A stretch of 21,840 bases of DNA, taken from NCBI GenBank assembly GCA_947074335.1, contig CAMTPG010000008.1, positions 1 through 21,840 of the forward strand. The letters are read 5' to 3'. Shown piece after piece: positions 15,382 to 21,840 of the stretch. Under the pieces are notes generated by a model. It was given only the letters and a program-made list of their open reading frames with translations, had not been told where the DNA came from and made no database searches. Made by a program: the position numbers and the translations under genes. The stretch is from an uncultured Parabacteroides sp. GTDB taxonomy: Bacteria > Bacteroidota > Bacteroidia > Bacteroidales > Tannerellaceae. The stretch's first letter is position 1; each line of letters begins with the position of its first letter.

Positions 15382-16182
15382 ATGAAAATGAAATTATTCC
15401 TGGCACTATTATCCATTGTTATCCTAAGTGCCTGTTCTGCCCCTAAAGATGTGGTTTATTTTCAGGGTGTTGATAATCTGACCATCGAACAAACTGAAAT
15501 GATGAATCAGAGTTATTCATCAAAAATTGTTCCTGACGATTTATTGACAATCACGGTAACCTCCTGGGATCCGAGCGTGGTAACACCGTTTAATCCGCCG
15601 GTTTATGCGTTTGCTACCGAAGGAACGGATAAAGTGGAAGCATCGCGCCAGTTACAGACTTATCTGGTTGATAAAGACGGATATATAAACTTTCCGGTAA
15701 TTGGTTTAATTCACGTGGCAGGGTTAACCAAACAGCAGCTTGTTGATAAACTGAAAACCGATATTTCTAAATATGTAAAAGATGTGAATGTAAATGTACA
15801 GATCGTCAATTATAAAATTACGGTATTGGGCGAAGTGGTTCGTCCCGGAACAGTGGCCGTAACCAACGACCGTATTTCGGTATTGGATGCGCTGGGTCGT
15901 GTAGGCGATTTAACGATCAATGCCAATCGTAAAAATGTATTGGTGATTCGTGATCAGGACGGCAAAAAAGAGTTTGCGCGCCTTGATCTGACTGATCCGG
16001 CTATTTTTGCATCGCCCTATTTTTATCTTACACAGAATGATGTGGTTTACATCGAGCCTAATAAAGCAAAGCGTAAAAATGCACGCTATAGTGCGGCACA
16101 GCAATATAGTATTACTGTATTTTCTTCGATTCTGAGTGCAATATCCGTGATAACTACCGTGATTTTGGCAATTACAAAATAA
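15382..16182 (+). CDS. Polysaccharide export lipoprotein, Wza-like
   Basis: An outer-membrane or periplasmic lipoprotein of the Poly_export family that passes capsule or exopolysaccharide through the envelope. The signal peptide ends in the lipobox LSAC with Cys18. Residues about 45-145 form the export domain (SKIVPDDLLTITVTSWDP, then LVDKDGYINFPVIGLIHVAG). An SLBB domain follows at about 150-235 (ITVLGEVVRPGTVAVTNDRI). A hydrophobic C-terminal helix (about 245-264, SITVFSSILSAISVITTVIL) is usual for short Bacteroidota versions. At 266 residues it is shorter than E. coli Wza. It begins an operon with the Wzz-like gene 12 bases downstream. Confidence 0.9.
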   Translation: MKMKLFLALLSIVILSACSAPKDVVYFQGVDNLTIEQTEMMNQSYSSKIVPDDLLTITVTSWDPSVVTPFNPPVYAFATEGTDKVEASRQLQTYLVDKDGYINFPVIGLIHVAGLTKQQLVDKLKTDISKYVKDVNVNVQIVNYKITVLGEVVRPGTVAVTNDRISVLDALGRVGDLTINANRKNVLVIRDQDGKKEFARLDLTDPAIFASPYFYLTQNDVVYIEPNKAKRKNARYSAAQQYSITVFSSILSAISVITTVILAITK

Positions 16183-16194
16183 TAAATTACTTAT

Positions 16195-17823
16195 ATGGAA
16201 AAGAAAGACAACGAAACGGTCGATTTACGCTCATTATTTATTTATTATTTGTCGCACTGGAAGCTGATTCTGGTAGCCGGTGTGATCTCTGTAATTGGTG
16301 CTTCTCTCTATCTGATATTTTATCCGAAAACCTACGAAGGAACAGCGCAGATCCTGCTTCAGGATGATAAAGATCTGTTTTCGTCGGGCAGTTTTGGTTT
16401 GGGCGAAGCTGCGGGTATAATGAAATCGTTTGGTTTGGGCGGTGGTAGCAGTTCTGGCATTAGTCTGGATGACGAACTGGTTATTCTGACTTCGAATAAA
16501 CTGAACCGCGAAGTTGCTGAAAAACTGGGATTGTATGCCAGCTACTCGGCTCCACGTACTTTTGGTTACCGGATGTATGGCCTGCAACAACTGGTTGTAT
16601 CCATGGATTCATTGAATTTAAATGATTTGGAACATACCATTAAACTGGATATTCATCAGTCTAAAGAGGGTAAAATTACCGTAAAATCGAAAATCAAAAC
16701 AGGTACATTTAAATCGATAAAAAACAAATTCGAATTGACCGAATTACCTGCCACACTGAATCTCGGACGGTATTCGGTTAATCTGGATTATGCAGCCAAT
16801 TATGTAAAGGATAATAATCCGTTTACACTCGAAATCGAAATTAATCCGCTTTCGGCAGCTGCCGAAACGCTTGTTGATGATATGTTTGTTGATGATTATT
16901 CCAAATCGTCTAATATCTTACAGTTAACGCTGAAAGATTATGAAACCAGACGTCTGAAAGATATCTTTACGGTTCTGATCGATTGTTATAACAATCAGGC
17001 CCGCGATTATAAAGTATCGCTGGGTAATAATTCGTTGTCGTTTATTAACGACAGATTGTACGAAACGATGCGCGAACTGCAGAATATTGAAAGTGGCATC
17101 GAATCGTATAAAACCAAAAATAAAATTACGGTTGTAGAATACGATATGCAGATGTATGCGGCATCCATGCAGGAGCTGCAGTCTAAATTAATCGAGCTCG
17201 AATCGCAGATCCATCTGATCAATCTGATGGAAGAATTTATTAATAATCCGGAAAATAAATACAAACTGATTCCTTCGCTCTTTTCGGCTCCCGAAGGCGA
17301 AACCGGTATTCTTTATTCATATAATCAGATTTTGCTGGAGAGAGAAAGCGCCATTAAAAGTTCGAGCGAGCTGAATCCGATGGTTCAGACAATGACGGCT
17401 CAGGCCGATGAACTGCGTAAAAGCGTTCATACCATGATCAATAACTCGAAAAAAACACTCGATTTTACCCGTCAGGATCTGAAATCGAAAGAAAATCAGT
17501 TGATGTCGAAAATGAGCAGCATTCCCACTCAGGAACGTCTGTATGTGGATTTGAAACGTCAACAGGAGATTTATCAGGGTGTTTATCTGATTCTTTTGCA
17601 AAAACGTGAGGATATTCTGTTAACTATCGGACAGAATAAAGATCGTGCCCGCATTGTGGATACGCCTTATATTAAGACAGGCACGGTTGCTCCTCGTAAA
17701 TTGTTTGCTTTGATCGGCATTATTGCCTTTACATTCCTGATCTCTGCCGGCTGGTTGTCGGTGAAATATCTTTTTACATCAATCTGGGGTGATTTGAAAG
17801 CCGAGATTAAAAAGAAGAAATAG
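16195..17823 (+). CDS. Wzz/Wzc-type chain-length determinant without kinase domain
   Basis: An inner-membrane polysaccharide co-polymerase that sets chain length and couples to the outer-membrane export protein. Of 542 residues, about 23-46 form the first membrane helix (LILVAGVISVIGASLYLIFY), a long periplasmic part follows with a coiled-coil-rich middle (about 285-450), a GNVR-like segment (RLYVDLKRQQEIYQGVYLIL) sits near 445-465, and a second helix is at about 503-522. It ends in a short basic tail, KAEIKKKK. A BY-kinase domain with Walker motifs and a tyrosine-rich tail, common on Wzc relatives, is absent. A Gly/Ser-rich stretch near residues 62-90 replaces part of the first periplasmic loop. 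Confidence 0.9.
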   Translation: MEKKDNETVDLRSLFIYYLSHWKLILVAGVISVIGASLYLIFYPKTYEGTAQILLQDDKDLFSSGSFGLGEAAGIMKSFGLGGGSSSGISLDDELVILTSNKLNREVAEKLGLYASYSAPRTFGYRMYGLQQLVVSMDSLNLNDLEHTIKLDIHQSKEGKITVKSKIKTGTFKSIKNKFELTELPATLNLGRYSVNLDYAANYVKDNNPFTLEIEINPLSAAAETLVDDMFVDDYSKSSNILQLTLKDYETRRLKDIFTVLIDCYNNQARDYKVSLGNNSLSFINDRLYETMRELQNIESGIESYKTKNKITVVEYDMQMYAASMQELQSKLIELESQIHLINLMEEFINNPENKYKLIPSLFSAPEGETGILYSYNQILLERESAIKSSSELNPMVQTMTAQADELRKSVHTMINNSKKTLDFTRQDLKSKENQLMSKMSSIPTQERLYVDLKRQQEIYQGVYLILLQKREDILLTIGQNKDRARIVDTPYIKTGTVAPRKLFALIGIIAFTFLISAGWLSVKYLFTSIWGDLKAEIKKKK

Positions 17824-17824
17824 T

Positions 17825-17854
17825 ATCAGATTTTAAATAATCAGATTTCAAATA
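17825..17854 (+). repeat. 15-bp tandem duplication after the Wzz-like stop codon
   Basis: ATCAGATTTTAAATA (17825-17839) is followed directly by ATCAGATTTCAAATA (17840-17854), with one base different. It starts two bases after the TAG stop. Confidence 0.8.
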
Positions 17855-17858
17855 ATCC

Positions 17859-17910
17859 AATCACACATGTTCTGAAATAAATATCTTTTCAGCATGTGTG
17901 ATTTGTTTTT
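17859..17910 (+). terminator. Terminator of the export operon, inside the licD-like 3' end
   Basis: AATCACACATG (17859-17869) pairs perfectly with CATGTGTGATT (17893-17903), and inner CTGAAA (17872-17877) pairs with TTTCAG (17887-17892), followed by TTGTTTTT. The T run is present only on the plus strand, so it serves the Wza-Wzz transcript. The right arm and loop encode the last codons of the convergent licD-like gene. Confidence 0.85.
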
Positions 17911-18685
17911 CTTTAGGCGGAATAGTCATGTAATCGCCGTATAATGCAGTTAAATAGGCATCGGCATTGGCTGCTCCGGTAAAGCGGGTATTCTCGAAAT
18001 CATAACTTAGCGGTTCTCCGAAAACAGACTTTTCCATAATTTCCCGCTCTTTCCAGTGTCCGTAATAATTAGCAACATATGACGCCTGATTATAAGGCGT
18101 TAACCGGATTTGTTTATCGATATGTTCGATTAATGCGGCATCATTTACCGGCAGCTTTTTAAGTAATTGGGCAATCTGTCTTTTAGCTCCTTTGCGTATG
18201 GACAAAGAGCAGTAACGACCTTCGAGCATGCGTTGTAATGTAAAGATATATTTGATACGGAGTTCCTCTTTCGTTGCGGATTTATTCACGCCGTCGAGCG
18301 GAAAGATATCAATGGAAATGCCGCTTTGTGCCTGAGCTATATCATCCGTCAGAGCTGTTTCAATCACCAGACTTCCTTTGAGTTGGATTTTCAGAAATTT
18401 CTTTTGGATAGCCGTATCCGGACCGGATATGATCAGTTCGTATTTTTCGGGAAGTTTTTGTTTTGCAAGATCTGTAAATAACTGAAAAAAGGGACGCGGA
18501 ATGCCAAAATCCATATCATCATCCCACGGAATAAAACCTTTGTGCCGGATAGCGCCGAGCATCGTGCCGCCCAACATGTAATAGGGAATCCGGTTTTCTT
18601 CGCAAAGCGTACGAAATGCAATGGCGATCTCTAAAAGATACTGCTGACAGGTTTTAATATCAATGGGTTGTAAGTTCATTTTCAA
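17861..18685 (-). CDS. LicD-family phosphotransferase-like protein
   Basis: LicD-family proteins belong to the nucleotidyltransferase superfamily, and the founding members add phosphocholine to surface glycans. The 274 residues show the family motifs: YMLGGTMLGAIRHKGFIPWD from about 36, the metal-binding DDDMDFG at about 55-61, GISIDIFPLDGV near 122-133, YYGHWKEREIMEKSVFGEP near 208-226, and YLTALYGDYMTIPP near 246-259. The start ATG overlaps the stop of the upstream GT2 gene as ATGA, implying coupled translation. The transferred group may be phosphocholine or another phosphorylated alcohol; no choline kinase or cytidylyltransferase gene is visible in the window. Confidence 0.88.
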   Translation of the reverse strand: MKMNLQPIDIKTCQQYLLEIAIAFRTLCEENRIPYYMLGGTMLGAIRHKGFIPWDDDMDFGIPRPFFQLFTDLAKQKLPEKYELIISGPDTAIQKKFLKIQLKGSLVIETALTDDIAQAQSGISIDIFPLDGVNKSATKEELRIKYIFTLQRMLEGRYCSLSIRKGAKRQIAQLLKKLPVNDAALIEHIDKQIRLTPYNQASYVANYYGHWKEREIMEKSVFGEPLSYDFENTRFTGAANADAYLTALYGDYMTIPPKEKQITHAEKIFISEHV

Positions 18686-19710
18686 TGTTTAAGCTGATTT
18701 TTTAATTCGCGCATATTTACCAGCGATCCGGTAAACAGATCGCAAAGATAGTACATTTTACGGCTTAAAAGAAACAGCGTGATTTTATGATACCAGCCGG
18801 CATGTGTATAATAGGTTTCCGTAAATTGTATTTGTGCAGCGCTGATGCGCTTTAACAAGGCTAACCGCTCTTTCTGCGGTTTACGGGTTTTAGGCTGATA
18901 CAGCGAACCTACAGCTCTGCGAATTAAATATTCGGAAATTACATGATACGCACCGTGCAATGATTCATCAGGGATATTAAATTGCTGCTTAATGCGCTGA
19001 ATCAGCTCATTATACCGGGCATAACAGGCATATTCGGATTCGAAATTGTAAATTGATTTAGAGAGCGATCCCGGAAGGATAAAGTAATTGTAATTGGCTC
19101 CCGAAACGGTTTTTATGCCTTTGGCATGTGCCAGGTAAGTAAGCATAAACAAAACATCTTCGGCATAACTGATCTGTTCTGCAAATTGCAATCCGATGGA
19201 TTGTATCAGAGCGTGATTATATAATTTACCAAACGGAAAACCGCAACGGTTGATGTTGTATTTTTCGAATGTCTGACCTAAATTAGTCTGGTCAAACAAT
19301 TCGTCTTCGAACAGTCTGGCTTTTGTAAACCGGTTATTTTCTATTTCATTATATCCCTGAACAATCAGATAGTCAGGATATTCCTTTCCGGCGTTGTAAA
19401 GTGTTTCGAGATATCCGGGTTCGATGGTATCATCCGAATCAATAAAACAAATCCATTCGCCCTCTGCCCGTTTTAATCCGGTATTGCGGGCTATGCTTAC
19501 GCCTTCGTTTATTTTGTGGATAACATGGAAACGAGAATCATTGTCTGCAAAATCATCACAAATGGCAATCGAAGCATCTTTACTGCCATCATCGATCAGC
19601 CACACTTCATAATCGGAAAAAGTCTGATTCCGGATGCTGGTTAAACAGGCTTCCAGATAACTCTCCGAATTGTAAACCGGTACAATAATCGAAAGTAAAG
19701 GCGATTTCAT
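18682..19710 (-). CDS. Family 2 glycosyltransferase
   Basis: A 342-residue GT-A fold enzyme that adds one sugar to a lipid-linked glycan at the cytosolic face of the membrane. The N-terminal LSIIVPVYNSESYLEACL, the nucleotide-binding WLIDDGSKDAS (about 37-47), NEGVSIARNTGL (about 67-78) and the metal-binding FIDSDDTIEPG (about 89-99) are all present. The acceptor region contains AEDVLFMLTY, the usual ED motif. The C-terminal part is hydrophobic-basic and may touch the membrane. Four bases separate it from the GT4 gene and its stop overlaps the licD-like start. Donor and acceptor sugars cannot be read. Confidence 0.92.
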   Translation of the reverse strand: MKSPLLSIIVPVYNSESYLEACLTSIRNQTFSDYEVWLIDDGSKDASIAICDDFADNDSRFHVIHKINEGVSIARNTGLKRAEGEWICFIDSDDTIEPGYLETLYNAGKEYPDYLIVQGYNEIENNRFTKARLFEDELFDQTNLGQTFEKYNINRCGFPFGKLYNHALIQSIGLQFAEQISYAEDVLFMLTYLAHAKGIKTVSGANYNYFILPGSLSKSIYNFESEYACYARYNELIQRIKQQFNIPDESLHGAYHVISEYLIRRAVGSLYQPKTRKPQKERLALLKRISAAQIQFTETYYTHAGWYHKITLFLLSRKMYYLCDLFTGSLVNMRELKNQLKH

Positions 19711-19714
19711 GATT

Positions 19715-20830
19715 TCAGGAATTTAATAGATGCTGATATACTTCGCTGGTTTGTCGGGCAATGAAATCCCAGTTGTATTTTTCGACAGGATATGATTGAT
19801 GTGTATTGGGCTGCATTAACAAAGAATGCATTTTATCCATCAGATCCTGTAAATCGTTGAGTCTGAAATAATTTATCTCCGGCAGTTCTACTGCCAGATT
19901 GGCCGGAATATCACTGGCCAATACTTTGCACTCGCAACTCATTGCTTCGAGCAGACTGATCGGCAATCCTTCATGTGAAGAGGGAAGCACAAACAGGCCG
20001 GCATTTTTATAGAGTTCGTATAATTCTTCCCGGTTTAAGCGGCCGGGCATGATGACCTGATTTTCTTCGGCAAATTCTTTTAAATAACAGGCATACGAAG
20101 ATGTATAATCGGAATCGCCGGCAATGATTAATTTATAATCCGGTAAGTTTAATTTGGCGTATGCCTCAATCAGTTTATCGAAACGTTTTTCCTGAACCAG
20201 ACGGCCCACACCCAATATGTATTTTCCGGCTGTGAGATTTAATCTTTTCAGAATCTCGTTGGGTTTCTGATCAGTTTTAAAGGTAGTTATTCCGTTATGG
20301 ATTAAATGAACACGCTTTGAGCGATTGTATTTCTGCTTCAGCGTATCGCTAATCACAGTCGAAATGGAAATAATATCATCAGACCCTTTTGCCGCAAAGA
20401 ATTCGCCTGCTTTCAATATCATTTTAGGAAAAAAAGACCATTTTTCACGGTTGTAATCCAGTCCGTGATGTGTCATCACCACTTTTAAGCCCAACAGCTT
20501 TGCAAAAGGCAAAACCACAGAAGGACCGATAGCATGGATATGTAAAATATCTGCCTTTTCTCTTTTGGCAATCCAGACGCCTTTCAGCGAATGAACAGCC
20601 GCTTCAAAACCAGAAACCGAGGGCGATGATACGTCCATAAAATGAACGCCTTTATAATTTTCGAGCGGCGGATTTTCCAGTACAAATCCTTTTCGGCGGA
20701 TTACTGTAATATCATATCCGCAGGCAGCCAGACGAGGATATAATTCCTCGCAATGTGTTTCTACGCCGCCCTGAATATTGGGAAATCCGCGCAGACCAAC
20801 AACCATGATTTTATTTTTCTGATTCGGCAT
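19715..20830 (-). CDS. Family 4 glycosyltransferase
   Basis: A 371-residue GT-B retaining glycosyltransferase. The N-terminal domain has VVGLRGFPNIQGGVETHCEE, including the glycine-rich loop and the GGVE acceptor motif. The C-terminal nucleotide-sugar domain has YILGVGRLVQEKRFDKLIEA and the EX7E-type motif SSHEGLPISLLEAMSC, with the two glutamates seven apart. The start ATG lies 11 bases after the radical SAM stop, and GT2 follows after four bases, so they form one operon. The N-terminus resembles rhamnosyl or other deoxyhexose transferases of O-antigen loci, but the sugar is not certain. Confidence 0.92.
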   Translation of the reverse strand: MPNQKNKIMVVGLRGFPNIQGGVETHCEELYPRLAACGYDITVIRRKGFVLENPPLENYKGVHFMDVSSPSVSGFEAAVHSLKGVWIAKREKADILHIHAIGPSVVLPFAKLLGLKVVMTHHGLDYNREKWSFFPKMILKAGEFFAAKGSDDIISISTVISDTLKQKYNRSKRVHLIHNGITTFKTDQKPNEILKRLNLTAGKYILGVGRLVQEKRFDKLIEAYAKLNLPDYKLIIAGDSDYTSSYACYLKEFAEENQVIMPGRLNREELYELYKNAGLFVLPSSHEGLPISLLEAMSCECKVLASDIPANLAVELPEINYFRLNDLQDLMDKMHSLLMQPNTHQSYPVEKYNWDFIARQTSEVYQHLLNS

Positions 20831-20841
20831 ACCTGAATAAA

Positions 20842-21789
20842 TTATTTGGATGAATCCGGACGATAAATCGTTTTATCTAAACATAAGGGTTTATTTAACA
20901 TACTGTTTATCTTATTGCGGGCAATCCACTTCAGCGGCTGATGGATATATTTTTTCATAACCGGCGCTGCTGTTCCGATCATCCAGCAGTTTTTCGGACA
21001 GGTACGTACTTTTTCTCTTACTTTTTCTGCCTGTTCGCTGCGCCAGATTTCATTGAAATCGGAAACAGAGCGAATATTTCCCATGCTTTCTTTCCAGTAT
21101 TTATCTTCCAGACCGTTGCAGGGATATACATCACCGTAAGGATCAACGAAAAAGTTAACCAAACCGGCTTCGCAGGGCAACAAGCGCTCATTTCCTTCAA
21201 TATAATTAATCAGGCCGTTATTGAAATAGGCTCTGAACCAGGATTTCGGATGTTTTTCTTTGAGTTGCAGACTGATCAGCTTCTCGAAATTAGAAACAAC
21301 TTCGTCGCGGTTTGTGATGCAATTATCGTATTTATGGAAATAGAAAGAGTTATGGAATGCTGCCGTAGCAAATTCCAGTCCCAACTGTTTTGCCAGCGAA
21401 TAGAGCGACAACATATCTTCCGAATTATTATTCGAAACCGTGATGCCGAACCCGATATCTTTTAATCCCATTTCGCGAAGTGTCAGCAAAGTACGAAATC
21501 CTTTATCGAAGCCGCCGGTACGTCCGCGCAATTCATCATTTTTTTGTGATAAACCTTCGATGCTGATGCGAATTCCGATCTTCGGAAATCTTTTTGCCAG
21601 TTTGATGATCCGGTCTTCAAACCAACCCGAAGTAGAAATAACAATACGATCCGATTTGGTATAAAGCACTTCGATAAGATCTTCGAGATCCTCACGAATA
21701 AACGGTTCGCCGCCTGTTACATTGATAAATTTTACTTTCGGTAAAATTTCCAGCTCTTTCGGTGTGATCTCACGGCTTTTTTCGGTGGG
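20842..21789 (-). CDS. Radical SAM/SPASM protein, 5' end lost at contig end
   Basis: The frame runs without a stop from the stop codon at 20842-20844 up to 21789, where adapter sequence begins, so at least 315 residues are coded. The upstream extension reads through INVTGGEPFIREDLEDLIEV, whose GGEP is the SAM-amino-group motif of radical SAM enzymes; a GTG at 21669 is therefore not the start. The CxxxCxxC cluster motif would lie just beyond the contig end. The C-terminal part has SPASM-type cysteines: LLPCEAG, VYPCNG and TCPKNCW. Such proteins modify peptides, glycans or cofactors by radical chemistry. It heads the GT4-GT2-licD unit, so a role in making or decorating the surface glycan is inferred only from position. 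Confidence 0.88.
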   Translation of the reverse strand, partial: PTEKSREITPKELEILPKVKFINVTGGEPFIREDLEDLIEVLYTKSDRIVISTSGWFEDRIIKLAKRFPKIGIRISIEGLSQKNDELRGRTGGFDKGFRTLLTLREMGLKDIGFGITVSNNNSEDMLSLYSLAKQLGLEFATAAFHNSFYFHKYDNCITNRDEVVSNFEKLISLQLKEKHPKSWFRAYFNNGLINYIEGNERLLPCEAGLVNFFVDPYGDVYPCNGLEDKYWKESMGNIRSVSDFNEIWRSEQAEKVREKVRTCPKNCWMIGTAAPVMKKYIHQPLKWIARNKINSMLNKPLCLDKTIYRPDSSK

Positions 21790-21840
21790 AGATCGGAAGA
21801 GCGTCGTGTAGGGAAAGAGTGTAGGCTATAGGGTAGAGCT
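21790..21840 (+). other. Illumina TruSeq adapter and index, non-genomic
   Basis: From 21790 the sequence begins AGATCGGAAGAGCGTCGTGT and continues as the reverse complement of the TruSeq P5/read-1 adapter to 21822. Bases 21823-21830 (AGGCTATA) are the reverse complement of the 8-base i5 index known as D501. Bases 21831-21840 match the next adapter segment at 8 of 10 positions, both differences being T to G, as in low-quality read ends. This is read-through contamination left at a contig end. Confidence 0.96.

Noticed and set aside
15382..21789. Glycan genes as a recently acquired island
   Set aside because: I saw no integrase, transposase, tRNA target or border repeat, and base composition by eye is close to that of the neighbouring genes.
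21541..21840. Radical SAM gene as a biologically truncated pseudogene
   Set aside because: The frame is intact up to the adapter boundary; the missing 5' part is due to the contig end.

Overview
The window looks like a chromosomal contig end from a Bacteroidota bacterium, most likely order Bacteroidales. The grounds are the gene families (a Bacteroidota-type RNA polymerase omega subunit beside BamD and a DUF4293 protein, a tandem-ACT protein beside phenylacetate-CoA ligase, a ClC protein with two CBS domains) and repeated TAnnTTTG promoter elements 15-115 bases ahead of start codons. Genus cannot be fixed by eye. The last 51 bases (21790-21840) are not genomic: they match an Illumina TruSeq adapter followed by an 8-base index, so the real insert ends at 21789.

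Layout. 1-550 (-): 3'-truncated TusA-DsrE fusion. 551-915: divergent intergenic region with two neighbouring 24-bp palindromes. 916-5645 (+): tight operon tsaC, polyprenyl-phosphate sugar transferase, ClC anion transporter/channel, fmt, ending in a degenerate 13-bp tandem repeat and a bidirectional terminator. 5791-7565 (-): bamD, rpoZ, DUF4293. 7632-9378 (-): paaK and a tandem-ACT gene. 9535-11712 (-): large TPR protein of unknown role. 11713-12239: divergent intergenic region with four TTGTACAA cores at an exact 23-bp period inside a perfect 26-bp inverted repeat. 12240-14027 (+): lepA with a clear terminator. 14336-15184 (-): cvfB-like S1 protein with a partly duplicated tail. 15382-17823 (+): Wza-like export lipoprotein and a Wzz-like chain-length protein without a kinase domain. 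17861-21789 (-): LicD-like protein, GT2 and GT4 glycosyltransferases and a radical SAM/SPASM protein cut by the contig end.

How it fits together. The right-hand third is one side of a surface polysaccharide locus: export and length-control genes converge on a set of glycan-building and decorating genes, with a terminator hairpin between them that uses the last codons of the licD-like gene. The initiating sugar-phosphate transferase needed for such a pathway lies about 12.5 kb away, embedded among housekeeping genes. The rest is housekeeping: tRNA modification and initiation (tsaC, fmt), translation (lepA), outer-membrane assembly (bamD), transcription (rpoZ) and aryl-acid activation (paaK). 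I found no tRNA, rRNA, CRISPR array, insertion sequence or prophage. The most striking unexplained signal is the symmetric TTGTACAA array upstream of lepA.
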